Positions 8,220-17,123 of a stretch of DNA of 64,000 nt are shown here, piece after piece (the first letter of the stretch is position 1; each line of letters opens with the position of its first letter). The stretch lies in assembly GCA_009733745.1 (NCBI GenBank), contig WNWL01000004.1, forward strand, positions 436,001 through 500,000, written 5' to 3'. Both the position numbers and the translations under genes were made by a program. The notes under the pieces were generated by a model that worked only from the letters and a program-made list of their open reading frames with translations, was not told the origin of the DNA and did no database searches. The DNA is from Oceanobacillus sp. HTM 045 (GTDB taxonomy: Bacteria > Pseudomonadota > Alphaproteobacteria > Rhodobacterales > Rhodobacteraceae).

Positions 8220-10394
8220 TCAGGCGAAGCTGACGCCGCTCTCCGTCATCGGCAGCGTCGTCACCCGCGTGCCGGTCGCCGCGTAGATGGCGTTGGCCAG
8301 CGCCGGGCCGACCGGGGGTACGCCGGGCTCGCCGACGCCGGTCGGGGCCTCGTCCGAGGCGACGATGTGCACCTCGATGTCCGGCATGTCCGACATCCGC
8401 AGCGGCTCGTAGTCCGGGAAGTTCCACTGGTCCACCTCACCGTCGGTGAGGGTGATCGTGTTGCGCATCACCGCGCCGAGCCCGTAGCCGATGCCGCCTT
8501 CCATCTGGGCGCGGATCACGTCCGGGTTCACCGCGATGCCGCAGTCCACCGCGCAGGTCACCTTCTCCACCTTCACCGCGCCGTCGGCGAGCGAGATCTC
8601 GACCACCTCGGCAACGTAGGTGTTGAAGGACTTGTGCACCGCCACGCCCTGGAACCGGCCCTCCGGGGCGCTGCCCCAGCCGGCCTTCTCCGCCGCGAGC
8701 TTCAGCACGCCGGCGAGCCGGCGCTGGTCCGCGTCGTCGCCCGGCAGGTAGCCGAGCCGGAACTCCACCGGGTCCGCCCCCGCGGCCTCAGCCGCCATGT
8801 CCATCAGCGTTTCCATGGTATAGGCCGTGTGGGTGTGGCCGACCGAGCGCCACCAGAGGACCGGCACGCCGTACTCCGCGTCGGTCAGGCCGACCGACAT
8901 TGCCGGGAGGGCGTAATGCGTGTCGCCAATCCCCTCCACCGAGGTCGCGTCGACGCCGTTCTCGATCATCGCCTCGAAAGGCGAGCCCTTGAGGATCGAC
9001 TTGACCGCGAGGCGGTGGTCCCACCCGGCGATCCGGCCGTCGGCGTCGAGCCCGATCCGGGCCCGGTGCGCCGCCATCGGGCGGTAGTAGCCGCCGCGCA
9101 TGTCGTCCTCGCGGGTCCAGACCATCTTGACCGGCGCGTCGCCGCCCCAGGCCTGGAAGGCGAGCGCCGCCTGCACGTGGTAGTCCGCCTTCGGCGTTGC
9201 CCGCCGCCCGAACGAGCCGCCGGCATAGACCGTCACCACCTCGACCTTCGCCGGGTCGACGCCCAGCAGGTGGCCGATGGTCGGCTGGACGATGCCGGGG
9301 AACTGGCAGCCGTCATGGAAGCGCACGCCGCCCTCGGTCGGCTCGACCACGCAGTTGAGCGGCTCCATCGAGGCGTGGGCGAGGAACGGGAAGCGGAACT
9401 CCGCCTCGATCGTCCGCGCCGCGCCGCCGATCGCTTCCGCGACGCCCTCGTCGCCCCGCACGACGTATTGCGGCTCATCGAGCAGGCCCTCGTGATAGGC
9501 CATCAGTGCATCGGTGCTGCGGGTCTCGGCACCGGAGAAATCCCACTCCGCGCTGATCGCCTCGCGCGCCTGGATCGCCGCCCAGGTGCCCGTGGCATAG
9601 ACCGCGAGGCCCGAATTGTCGGCCAGCGGGCGGGCGTCGAGGAAGCCCGGCACCTCGCTCGCGCCCGAGGCGTCGAACCCGGTCAGCAGGCCGCCGAACT
9701 TCGGCGGCGTGAGGACCACGGCGTAGACCATGCCCGGCAGCTTCACGTCCATCGCGAAGATGGCGGTGCCGTCGGTCTTGGCGCTGCTGTCCTTGCGGGG
9801 CAGCCCGTCCTTGCCGATCAGGCGGAACTGCTCCGGCGACTTCACCGGCGCTTCCGCCGGAACCGGCAGCGCCGCCGCCGCTGCGGCGAACTCGCCGAAA
9901 TGGGCGGACTTGCCGCCGGCCTTCAGCACGCCGCCCTCGATGGTCACCTCACCCGGCGAGACGCCCCAGGCCTCGGCCGCGGCCTGCATCAGCACCGCGC
10001 GCGCGCCCGCGGCGGCCTGGCGGTACTGCATGAAGGAGTTGGCCATCGCGGTCGACCCGCCGGTGCCCTGCCCGCCGAAGAACAGGTTGCCGTAGATCTC
10101 CGAGTTGGCCGGGGCAAACTCCGGCACCACACGCGCCCAGTCGGCGTCGAGTTCCTCGGCGATCAGCGTGGTCAGGCCGGTCGTGGTGCCCTGGCCCATC
10201 TCGAAATGCTTCACGATCGCGACCACCGTGCCGTCCGGCTCGATGCGCACGAACGGGTTGAGGTCGGCGGCGGTATCCGCGGCGGCCAGTGCGCCGTCGG
10301 CGCGGTAGCCCACCACCAGGGTCGCGCCGGCCAGCGCCGCCGAGCCCTTGAGGAAGGATCGTCTAGATGTCTGCAAGGTCGTGGAAAGGGTCAT
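8220..10394 (-). CDS. Tat-exported molybdenum hydroxylase, large subunit (IorB-like)
   Basis: 724 residues. The N-terminus carries a twin-arginine signal, SRRSFLKG followed by a hydrophobic stretch (ALAGATLVVGY), so the folded cofactor-loaded enzyme is exported to the periplasm. The rest matches the isoquinoline 1-oxidoreductase/aldehyde dehydrogenase beta-subunit type: HFEMGQGTTTGLTTLIAEEL, GGQGTGGSTAM, and GVGEPGVPPVGPALANAIY at the C-terminus with the catalytic Glu region. It oxidises an aldehyde or N-heterocycle by hydroxylation with water and passes electrons to the 2Fe-2S subunit encoded 4 bases upstream. The start at 10394 is chosen because it places the Tat motif near the N-terminus. 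Substrate unknown. Confidence 0.88.
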   Translation of the reverse strand: MTLSTTLQTSRRSFLKGSAALAGATLVVGYRADGALAAADTAADLNPFVRIEPDGTVVAIVKHFEMGQGTTTGLTTLIAEELDADWARVVPEFAPANSEIYGNLFFGGQGTGGSTAMANSFMQYRQAAAGARAVLMQAAAEAWGVSPGEVTIEGGVLKAGGKSAHFGEFAAAAAALPVPAEAPVKSPEQFRLIGKDGLPRKDSSAKTDGTAIFAMDVKLPGMVYAVVLTPPKFGGLLTGFDASGASEVPGFLDARPLADNSGLAVYATGTWAAIQAREAISAEWDFSGAETRSTDALMAYHEGLLDEPQYVVRGDEGVAEAIGGAARTIEAEFRFPFLAHASMEPLNCVVEPTEGGVRFHDGCQFPGIVQPTIGHLLGVDPAKVEVVTVYAGGSFGRRATPKADYHVQAALAFQAWGGDAPVKMVWTREDDMRGGYYRPMAAHRARIGLDADGRIAGWDHRLAVKSILKGSPFEAMIENGVDATSVEGIGDTHYALPAMSVGLTDAEYGVPVLWWRSVGHTHTAYTMETLMDMAAEAAGADPVEFRLGYLPGDDADQRRLAGVLKLAAEKAGWGSAPEGRFQGVAVHKSFNTYVAEVVEISLADGAVKVEKVTCAVDCGIAVNPDVIRAQMEGGIGYGLGAVMRNTITLTDGEVDQWNFPDYEPLRMSDMPDIEVHIVASDEAPTGVGEPGVPPVGPALANAIYAATGTRVTTLPMTESGVSFA

Positions 10395-10398
10395 GGGG

Positions 10399-10860
10399 TC
10401 AGCCCTCCAGCGTGTCGGCAGCGCGGTGGATAGCCGCGCGGATGCGGTGGTAGGTGGCGCAGCGGCAGGCATTGCCGCTCATCGCGTCGTCGATGTCCTG
10501 GTCGGTCGGGGAGGGGTTCTGGCTCAGAAGCCCGATGGCCGACATGATCTGGCCGGACTGGCAGTAGCCGCACTGCACCACGTCAAGCTCGCGCCACGCC
10601 TTCTGCACCGCCTCGGCAACGGTGCCGTTGACCGCGTCGATGGTGGTGATCTCGGCGCCCGCGACCGCCTCGACGGGCAGCACGCAGGAGCGGGTCGGCT
10701 CGCCGTCCACATGCACCGTGCAGGCGCCGCAGGAGGCGACGCCGCAGCCGAACTTGGTGCCGGTCAGGCCGATCTCGTCACGCAGCACCCAGAGAAGCGG
10801 CGTGTCGGGCGGCGCGGTGACTTCGACATCCTTTCCGTTGATCCTGAGTTGGGTAGCCAT
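10399..10860 (-). CDS. 2Fe-2S subunit of the molybdenum hydroxylase (IorA-like)
   Basis: 153 residues in two domains. The plant-type ferredoxin domain has [11 protein letters not shown] plus a later Cys, and the helical 2Fe-2S-binding domain has [10 protein letters not shown] and CRCATYHRI. This is the standard small subunit that relays electrons from the molybdenum site. It has no signal peptide, so it is probably carried out of the cell with the Tat-exported large subunit. AGGAGG is seven bases from the ATG at 10860; an ATG two codons earlier would be too close. It is the upstream partner in a two-gene operon with the large subunit. Confidence 0.92.
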   Translation of the reverse strand: MATQLRINGKDVEVTAPPDTPLLWVLRDEIGLTGTKFGCGVASCGACTVHVDGEPTRSCVLPVEAVAGAEITTIDAVNGTVAEAVQKAWRELDVVQCGYCQSGQIMSAIGLLSQNPSPTDQDIDDAMSGNACRCATYHRIRAAIHRAADTLEG

Positions 10861-10962
10861 TGGCATTCCTCCTGGCCGTGGGTCGTGTCTGGATGGTGGT
10901 CTGGTCTGCCACGGCTGGCCCCGGGCGGGGCCGGCCGCGGTAAAGTCGGGGCGCGGGCGGGA

Positions 10963-11229
10963 TCAGCTCCCGAAGCCGCACCGGTCGGTTCCGATGCCCG
11001 CGCTGGCGGGGATGGCGCAGGCCGGGCTGCGCGACGGGTCGGCAGGGGAGACAAGCCCCCGGGCTTCGCCCGCCGTTTCGGCGGCGGTCATGGCCGTGGG
11101 CGCTGCGCCCGTACCGCGCAGCCCGCCGTCGATGTTGTTCCAGGCGAAAGTTGTGACGACGAGGGCGAGCCAGGGGGCCGCGACCAGCGCCCAGACAAGT
11201 CCTTGGTACCAATGCTTTGCTGCTCTCAT
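10963..11229 (-). CDS. small single-pass membrane protein, unknown
   Basis: 88 residues with one hydrophobic helix (about 9-28, LVWALVAAPWLALVVTTFAW) near the N-terminus and a flexible tail with two cysteines. GGAGCAGG precedes the ATG. It sits between the divergent TetR gene and the 2Fe-2S subunit gene on the same strand as the hydroxylase, so it is probably the first gene of that operon. No family recognised; a role in anchoring the exported oxidoreductase or in electron transfer is only a guess. Confidence 0.55.
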   Translation of the reverse strand: MRAAKHWYQGLVWALVAAPWLALVVTTFAWNNIDGGLRGTGAAPTAMTAAETAGEARGLVSPADPSRSPACAIPASAGIGTDRCGFGS

Positions 11230-11343
11230 GATCCTGCTCCGTTTCGCAGGCGCAACCGGTCCCGCCGTCCGCACCGCCGGGGCGCGGACGTAGGCTTTCG
11301 CATCAAGGGGAGAGGTACGCTTTCGCTTCGTCCGAGGAGTAAA

Positions 11344-11361
11344 CTACACGGTGCAGTGTAG
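11344..11361. promoter_or_regulatory. palindrome in the TetR/hydroxylase divergent promoter region
   Basis: CTACAC-ggtgca-GTGTAG is a perfect inverted repeat. It overlaps a GTAAACT half-site (11339-11345) shared with the palindrome 34 bases further on. Two related palindromes between a TetR gene and its divergent target are the usual operator arrangement. Confidence 0.55.
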
Positions 11362-11377
11362 CGATTCGCCGCAGGAT

Positions 11378-11395
11378 GTAAACTGCCCAGTTTAC
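11378..11395. promoter_or_regulatory. TetR operator candidate, 18-bp palindrome
   Basis: GTAAACTG-cc-CAGTTTAC is a perfect 8+8 inverted repeat lying 46 bases before the TetR start codon. Its size and symmetry suit a TetR dimer and predict autoregulation; binding itself is inferred. Confidence 0.6.
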
Positions 11396-11441
11396 TTTTT
11401 TTGCCGGCATCCCTACCTTCGCTTCCGAAAGGTGGTGAGTG

Positions 11442-12047
11442 ATGGATACGGTTTGCAAGACCGGCAAGGTCGAAAAGCGGATCTCGATCGTCGACGCGGC
11501 GGTGGAGGAGTTCCAGGAGCTGGGCTTCGCCGGCGCCAGCATGGACCGGATCGCCTGCCGGGCCTGCGTCTCCAAGCGCACGGTCTACAACCACTTCGAG
11601 TCGAAGGAGGCGCTGTTCCGCGCCATCGTCGACCAGATGGCCGAGACCGCCTCGCGCGAGCTGGTGGTCCGCTACGAGCAGGGCGCGCCGATCCGCGAGC
11701 AGCTGGTCGCGCTGGGCTGGTCCGAGGGCCGCATCCTGATCGACCCGTGCCAGATCAAGCTCGCCCGCGTCGCCGTGGGCGAGGCGATCCGCGACCCGGT
11801 GCTGGCCACCGCGCTGGCCGAGAAGCTCGAGGTCGGCACCATCTTCGAGGCGTTCTTCGCCGCCGCCGCGGCGGATCGCGCGCTCGACTGCCCGGACCCG
11901 GCATCGGCGTCCTCGCAGTTCCTCGGCCTGATCAAGTCGCGCGGCTTCTGGCCGGTGGTGTTCACCGGCGAGCCGATCACGACGGAGGAGATGGACCGCG
12001 TCGTCCGCGACGCGGTCGAGCTGATTCTCGCCCGGTACGGCGCCTGA
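11442..12047 (+). CDS. TetR-family transcriptional regulator
   Basis: 201 residues. The N-terminal helix-turn-helix domain is clear: ISIVDAAVEEFQELGFAGASMDRIACRACVSKRTVYNHFESKEALF (seen at about residues 13-58), with the recognition helix around SKRTVYNHF. The C-terminal ligand domain (AefR/TetR_C type) is not specific enough to name a ligand. The gene is divergent from the small membrane protein and molybdenum hydroxylase operon, with two palindromes between, so it probably represses that operon and itself until an aromatic or aldehyde ligand binds. A GTG one codon earlier is an alternative start. Confidence 0.9.
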   Translation: MDTVCKTGKVEKRISIVDAAVEEFQELGFAGASMDRIACRACVSKRTVYNHFESKEALFRAIVDQMAETASRELVVRYEQGAPIREQLVALGWSEGRILIDPCQIKLARVAVGEAIRDPVLATALAEKLEVGTIFEAFFAAAAADRALDCPDPASASSQFLGLIKSRGFWPVVFTGEPITTEEMDRVVRDAVELILARYGA

Positions 12048-12078
12048 GCGCCGCGGACCGGGCCACCCGCACCCGCCC

Positions 12079-13212
12079 TCAGGCCGGAATGCGCGCCGGC
12101 TTCAGCATCCGCCCGTCGCCCAGCGAGGCGAGGTCGCCGTCGGCGTAGAAGGCGTCGAGCCCCGAGAACCACTTGTCCTTGGCACGGAACGGGTCGTTGG
12201 TCGCGACCGCGCCGAGGTTCACCCCGTACTGCGCCAGCAGCTGCAGCGCCCGCTTCAGCTCCCGCGGGCCGGCCTTGTAGTGGCCCGTCTTGTTGGTGAT
12301 CGCCACCACTCGGCCCTCGTTCACCGCGATCTCGCCCGCCGCCTGCACCGGCGCGCCGGAGAGGAAGCTGGAATGGTGGAACTCGTCGACGATGTGGCTC
12401 TCGGAATAGAAGTTGCCGTCGAAATCCACCACGTAGATCGCCCAGCCCGGCCCGCTGAACGCGGTCTCCTTGCTGCCGGTGTGGTAGGGGCTGCCGCTAG
12501 CGTCGCGCACGATGCCGTTGCGGATCGTGAGCTGGTACGCGCCCCGCTCCTCCGGGCTGCAGTACTTGACCCGCTTGGTCTTCAGCGACTGCAGGTGCAT
12601 CCCGTTCACGGTGCCCATGTTGTCGAAGTAGACGTTGAACGGGTCCTCCTCCGACTGCGGCACCAGCACCTGCTCGATCCAGTCCTCCAACGACAGGCCG
12701 GTGCCGTTGCGCCGGGCGATGTTGTACTTCGCCTGCGCCTGCGTCGCCGAGGGCTTGGCATAGTGCGAGGAGGTGCCGCGCTCGACGAAATAGTGGCTGT
12801 CGAGCGAGCGCCCGACTCCGCCGCCGCGCCGCAGCCGGATCTGGTCGTGGACCGACGCCATGGCGCCCTTCCACTTCTTCGTCTCGTGGTCGTCCTTGGT
12901 GGTGTGGTAGTTCGCCTCGATCAGGGTGGTGATCCGCAGGTGGACCGCGTCGCACAGGTCCCTGATCTTGGGCCGCGCCGCGCGCGTGCCATTCTGGTTG
13001 TTCATCATCCACTGGATGCAGGCCATGCGCACCATGCGCAGCGGCCGGATCGCGTTGACGGTGTTGATGCCGCGCCAGTACTCGGCGTTCTGCAGCACCG
13101 CCAGGATGGCGTCTATGAACTGGTCGGCCTGCTTGAACTTCGCGCTGATGCCCGTCCGGCCGATATGCTTCCTGAAATCCTTGGAGGTCGGAATCCCGTT
13201 GATCTTCGCCAC
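12079..13212 (-). CDS. unknown protein with HSSF/GHY-type C-terminal domain
   Basis: 377 residues, soluble, no signal peptide. The C-terminal third holds FHHSSFLSGAPVQAAGEIAV (about 277-297) and a TNKTGHYKAGPRELKRAL stretch (about 303-320), the motif pair seen in plant IQM proteins and related bacterial proteins of unknown activity, some found near secretion systems. The N-terminal half is helical and not recognised. The GTG start at 13212 is preferred because GGAGAAG lies just upstream; an ATG five codons earlier has no ribosome site. It converges on the TetR gene and is divergent from the thiolase. Enzymatic function unknown; effector-like by motif only. Confidence 0.65.
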   Translation of the reverse strand: MAKINGIPTSKDFRKHIGRTGISAKFKQADQFIDAILAVLQNAEYWRGINTVNAIRPLRMVRMACIQWMMNNQNGTRAARPKIRDLCDAVHLRITTLIEANYHTTKDDHETKKWKGAMASVHDQIRLRRGGGVGRSLDSHYFVERGTSSHYAKPSATQAQAKYNIARRNGTGLSLEDWIEQVLVPQSEEDPFNVYFDNMGTVNGMHLQSLKTKRVKYCSPEERGAYQLTIRNGIVRDASGSPYHTGSKETAFSGPGWAIYVVDFDGNFYSESHIVDEFHHSSFLSGAPVQAAGEIAVNEGRVVAITNKTGHYKAGPRELKRALQLLAQYGVNLGAVATNDPFRAKDKWFSGLDAFYADGDLASLGDGRMLKPARIPA

Positions 13213-13516
13213 GCCACTTCTCCACATGCACTACACAAAGCGATACCCCTGCGCCCGGCGCCTGAACCGACTTGCACCTGACGTGGCGGGAATATGCCGC
13301 AGGGTGTCACTGGATCGTAGAAAAAATCGGCTCCGCCACCCCGCGGCTGCGGGGCGTGCCAATCCTGCACTGTTTCGCGCTCGTTCGGCCGACCTGCGGT
13401 GCAGGGCCGGGTTTCCCTCAATCGTGGATTGAGCGCGTCACCCTGCCGCGCCTTGCGGCGGACCCCGGAATCCGCGTAACTGCTGCGGAACTCATGGAAC
13501 CAAGGGAGAGAGCGCC
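13213..13516. other. gene-free divergent region before the thiolase
   Basis: About 300 bases between divergent genes. It must hold promoters for the HSSF/GHY protein and the thiolase, but I see no clear -35/-10 pair, strong hairpin or convincing small gene. An A-run (AAAAAA near 13320) is the only AT-rich part. Confidence 0.4.
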
Positions 13517-14701
13517 ATGTCCCGCGAAGTCGTCATCGTAGACGGGGCCCGCACCGCAATCGGAACCTTCGGAGGCACGCTCGCCTCCGTCCCCCCGACC
13601 CAGACGGCCGCGCATGTCGCGAAGGCCGCGATGGAGCGGGCAGGGGTCGCGCCCGAGCGGATCCAGCACGTCGTGATGGGCCACGTCATCAACACCGAGC
13701 CGCGCGACATGTACCTCTCGCGCGTCGCCGCGGTGGATGCCGGCATCCCGGTCGAGGTCCCGGCGCTGACGCTGAACCGGCTCTGCGGCTCTGGCCTGCA
13801 GGCGGTGGTCTCGGCCACCCAGTCGATCCTGCTCGGCGACGCCGACTGCGCGCTGGCCGGCGGGGCGGAGAGCATGTCGCGCTCGCCGCACGCCATGCAG
13901 ACCAGCCGCTGGGGCCAGAAGATGGGCGACACCTCCATGTGGGACATGATGGTCGGCGCGCTGAACTGCCCGTTCGGCACCGGCCACATGGGCGTCACCG
14001 CCGAGAACGTCGCCCGCGAGAACGGCATCACCCGCGAGGAGCAGGACGCCTTCGCGCTGGAGAGCCAGCACCGCGCCGGCACCGCCATCGACGAGCACCG
14101 CTTCGACGCCCAGATCGCGCCGATCACCATCAAGTCGCGCAAGGGCGACGTCGTGTTCGACACCGACGAGCACCCGAAGCCGGAAACCACCGCCGACGTG
14201 CTGTCGGGCCTGCGCCCGGTGTTCCAGAAGGACGGCACCGTGACCGCCGGCAACGCCTCCGGCCTCAATGACGGCGCCGCCGCCGTGGTGCTCTCCGAGG
14301 CGTCCGCCGCCGAGAAGGCCGGGCTGAAGCCGCGTGCCCGCATCCTCGGCTACGGCCATGCCGGCGTGCGGCCCGAGGTCATGGGCATCGGCCCGGTCCC
14401 GGCGGTGCAGAACCTGCTGGCTCGCACCGGCCTCAAGGTGGACGATTTCGACGTGATCGAGTCGAACGAGGCCTTCGCGGCGCAGGCCTGCGCGGTGAAC
14501 AAGGGCCTCGGCCTCGACCCGGCCAAGGTGAACCCGAACGGCGGTGCCATCGCGCTGGGCCACCCGATCGGCGCGACCGGCGCGATCATCCTGCTGAAGC
14601 TGCTGCACGAGCTGGAGCGCACCGGCGGCAAGAAAGGCCTCGCCACCATGTGCATCGGCGGCGGGCAGGGCATTGCCATCGCGATCGAGTCGCTGGCCTG
14701 A
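13517..14701 (+). CDS. acetyl-CoA C-acetyltransferase (thiolase)
   Basis: 394 residues, the standard length for biosynthetic or beta-ketothiolases of the PhaA/BktB type. All catalytic residues are present: nucleophile Cys90 in LNRLCGSGLQA, His349 in GGAIALGHPIGATG, and acid/base Cys379 in MCIGGGQG. It condenses two acetyl-CoA to acetoacetyl-CoA, or cleaves 3-ketoacyl-CoA, in polyhydroxyalkanoate or fatty-acid metabolism. No phaB or phaC gene is adjacent, so direction and pathway are open; BktB-like enzymes accept longer chains. GGGAGAG precedes the ATG. Confidence 0.93.
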   Translation: MSREVVIVDGARTAIGTFGGTLASVPPTQTAAHVAKAAMERAGVAPERIQHVVMGHVINTEPRDMYLSRVAAVDAGIPVEVPALTLNRLCGSGLQAVVSATQSILLGDADCALAGGAESMSRSPHAMQTSRWGQKMGDTSMWDMMVGALNCPFGTGHMGVTAENVARENGITREEQDAFALESQHRAGTAIDEHRFDAQIAPITIKSRKGDVVFDTDEHPKPETTADVLSGLRPVFQKDGTVTAGNASGLNDGAAAVVLSEASAAEKAGLKPRARILGYGHAGVRPEVMGIGPVPAVQNLLARTGLKVDDFDVIESNEAFAAQACAVNKGLGLDPAKVNPNGGAIALGHPIGATGAIILLKLLHELERTGGKKGLATMCIGGGQGIAIAIESLA

Positions 14702-14721
14702 AGCGGCTGGCTCGCCTGAAG

Positions 14722-14758
14722 AAAAAGGGAGCGCATGGGGCCAGGCCTCATGCGCTCC
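14722..14758 (-). terminator. rho-independent terminator, minus strand
   Basis: A 10-bp stem GGAGCGCATG/CATGCGCTCC (14728-14758) is followed, on the minus strand, by a T-rich tract (CTTTTTC, from the A-run at 14722-14726). It lies 108 bases beyond the stop of the small secreted protein gene and faces the end of the thiolase gene, for which it may also act as a hairpin. Confidence 0.7.
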
Positions 14759-14865
14759 AGTAAAGGCTTCCGGGCGGTCAGGGAGGGAACCGCCGGGGAG
14801 CGGAAAGGGTGCGCCTGCCCCGCGAGGGGACGGGGCAGACGCCCTGCCGGGCGTCAGCTTGCGCC

Positions 14866-15180
14866 TCAGCCGCGGCAGGAAGCGTCGGCCATGGTGAAGG
14901 CGCCGACCATGCTGCCACCGGCCTGGATCACGCCCAGCTTCACGTCGTCCTTGTCCTCGGCGGTCTCGAGGATATCGACGGCGGCGGGGCGCTCGCCTGC
15001 GGGCAGGTTCTGCGAAATCGTCACCGCGAAGCACTGCGCGCGCTCGGTCTCCATGCCGAGCCGCTGAAAGTTCGCGGCGATCTGGCGGGCCTCCTCGTGG
15101 CCATCGGCCAGCGCGGGCGCTGCGACAGCCGCTGCGGACGCGGCGGCGAGGGCGGCGATCAGGCGGGAAGCGGGGGTCAT
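14866..15180 (-). CDS. small secreted protein, unknown
   Basis: 104 residues with a clear signal peptide (about 1-25, cleaved after PALA). The mature protein is about 79 residues with two cysteines (AQCFAV and ASCRG at the very end) that could form a disulfide in the periplasm. No family recognised. AAGGAG lies eight bases before the ATG at 15180. Signal peptide, ribosome site and a downstream minus-strand terminator support a real gene. It follows metG with about 110 bases between, so cotranscription is possible but not evident. Confidence 0.7.
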   Translation of the reverse strand: MTPASRLIAALAAASAAAVAAPALADGHEEARQIAANFQRLGMETERAQCFAVTISQNLPAGERPAAVDILETAEDKDDVKLGVIQAGGSMVGAFTMADASCRG

Positions 15181-15291
15181 CGCTTCTTCTCCTTCGTGGT
15201 CATCGAACACGATTGGAGAACGCCGCGAGGCGCGACGGGTTCCCGACCCCCGCCAGGGCGATTTCCGGACCGGACGGGCCGGGTCCCGCCC

Positions 15292-17016
15292 TCAGGCCCC
15301 CGCGAACCGCGCTGCCATCTCTTCCCGCGCGTCGTCGGTGATCTTGGAGAAGAGGTTGTCCGGCACCTTGAAGCCATGCCCGGCGGGCAGCGCCGACAGC
15401 GCCGCCGCCACGTCCTCCGGCCAGCCCGCGTCCTCCGCGCCCATCGCCCCGAGCATCGCCTCCGACGCGTCGGGGATGAACGGCGCCGAGAGCACGCCGT
15501 AGAGCCGGATCAGGTTCAGCGCGAAGCGCACGATGGCCCCGGCCCGCTCCGGGTCGGTCTTGAACACCGCCCAGGGCTCGGCCGATTGCAGGTACTCGTT
15601 GCCGACCACCCACATCGCCCGCAGCTCCGCCGCGGCCTTGCGGAGTTCCACCGCCTCCCAGTGCGCGGCGTAGACCTTCAGCCGCGCGGAAAGGTCGGCG
15701 ATCACCGCCTCCTCCGCCGCGCCGTAGGCCCCGCCCGCGGGCACCTCCTCGCCGAACTTCGAGCGGCAGAACTTGGTGACCCGGCTGACGAAGTTGCCGA
15801 GCACGTCCGCCAGGTCCTTGTTCACGCCGCCCTGGAACCCCTCCCAGGTGAAGTCCGAGTCCGAGCCCTCCGGCGCGTTGGAGAGGAGCCACCAGCGCCA
15901 GTAGTCCGACGGCAGGATCTCCAGCGCCTGGTCCATGAAGACGCCGCGGCCCTGGCTGGTGGAGAACTTGCCGCCCTCGTAGGTCAGCCAGTTCACCCCC
16001 TTGATGAAGTCCACCAGCTTCCACGGCTCGGCCCCGTCGAAATTCGTGCCCATCAGCGTCGCGGGGAAGGAGAGGGTGTGAAAGGGGATGTTGTCCTTCG
16101 CCATGAACTCGACATAGCGCACGTCCTCCGCGCCCCTGTCCTCGCGCCACCAGCGCTCCCACGCCGCGTCGCCGAGGCCATTGACGTCGGCCCATTCCGC
16201 CGTGGCGGCGATATACTCGATCGGCGCATCGAACCAGACGTAGAAGACCTTGCCCTCCATGCCCGGCCACACCGAAGCGCCGCGCTTGACCGGGATGCCC
16301 CAGTCGAGGTCGCGGGTGATCGAGCGGTCCTGCAGCCCCTCGCCGTCGTTCAGCCACTTCTTGGCAATGGAGGTAGCGAGCACCGGCCAGTCGATCTTGG
16401 TGTCGATCCACTCCGCCAGCTTGCCGCGCATCTTCGACTGCATCAGGTAGAGATGCTTGGTCTCGCGCACCTCAAGGTCGCTGGAGCCCGAGATCGCCGA
16501 GCGCGGGTTGATCAGGTCGGTCGGCTCCAGCTGCTTGGTGCAGTTCTCGCACTGGTCGCCCCGGGCGCGCTCGTAGCCGCAATTGGGGCAGGTGCCCTCG
16601 ATGTAGCGGTCCGGCAGGAAGCGCCCGTCGGCGTTCGAGTAGACCTGTCGCTCCATCACCTCCTCGATCAGCCCGGCCTCGTACAGCCGGCCCGCCATGT
16701 GCTGGGTGAGCTCGTGGTTCCGCGCCGAGGAGGACCGCCCGAAATGGTCGAAGGAGAGCCGGAACCCCGCGCCCAGCGCCTTCTGCACCTCGTGCATCTC
16801 GGCGCAGTATTCCGCCACCGGCTTGCCAGCCGCCGCCGCGGCCAGTTCCGCCGGGGTGCCGTGCTCGTCGGTGGCGCAGATCAGCAGCACCTCGTGGCCC
16901 CGCGCCCGCATGTAGCGCGCATAGGCGTCCGCCGGGAGCATCGAGCCCACCAGGTTGCCGAGATGCTTGACCCCGTTGATATAGGGCAGCGCCGAGGTGA
17001 TCAGGATACGCGCCAT
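15292..17016 (-). CDS. metG: methionine--tRNA ligase
   Basis: 574 residues. The class I HIGH equivalent is HLGN (18-21), the zinc knuckle has CPNC and CENC pairs (about 140-160), and the KMSKS equivalent is KFSTSQG (about 352), as in the MetG1-type enzymes of many alphaproteobacteria. The C-terminal anticodon domain is present; no EMAP/Trbp111-like dimerisation tail follows, which fits the short length. It charges tRNA-Met for initiation and elongation. The start at 17016 ([15 protein letters not shown]) matches the usual N-terminus; longer in-frame starts add unconserved residues. Confidence 0.96.
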   Translation of the reverse strand: MARILITSALPYINGVKHLGNLVGSMLPADAYARYMRARGHEVLLICATDEHGTPAELAAAAAGKPVAEYCAEMHEVQKALGAGFRLSFDHFGRSSSARNHELTQHMAGRLYEAGLIEEVMERQVYSNADGRFLPDRYIEGTCPNCGYERARGDQCENCTKQLEPTDLINPRSAISGSSDLEVRETKHLYLMQSKMRGKLAEWIDTKIDWPVLATSIAKKWLNDGEGLQDRSITRDLDWGIPVKRGASVWPGMEGKVFYVWFDAPIEYIAATAEWADVNGLGDAAWERWWREDRGAEDVRYVEFMAKDNIPFHTLSFPATLMGTNFDGAEPWKLVDFIKGVNWLTYEGGKFSTSQGRGVFMDQALEILPSDYWRWWLLSNAPEGSDSDFTWEGFQGGVNKDLADVLGNFVSRVTKFCRSKFGEEVPAGGAYGAAEEAVIADLSARLKVYAAHWEAVELRKAAAELRAMWVVGNEYLQSAEPWAVFKTDPERAGAIVRFALNLIRLYGVLSAPFIPDASEAMLGAMGAEDAGWPEDVAAALSALPAGHGFKVPDNLFSKITDDAREEMAARFAGA

Positions 17017-17123
17017 GCTGGCCTCCGCAGATTGCGGAGCCTCCATAGCGCCTCGCCCCGGCGATGGCAAAGGGTGCGCGCGTCAGGCCCCGATCTGTCT
17101 GGCGCCGTTCACGCGCCGCGCCT

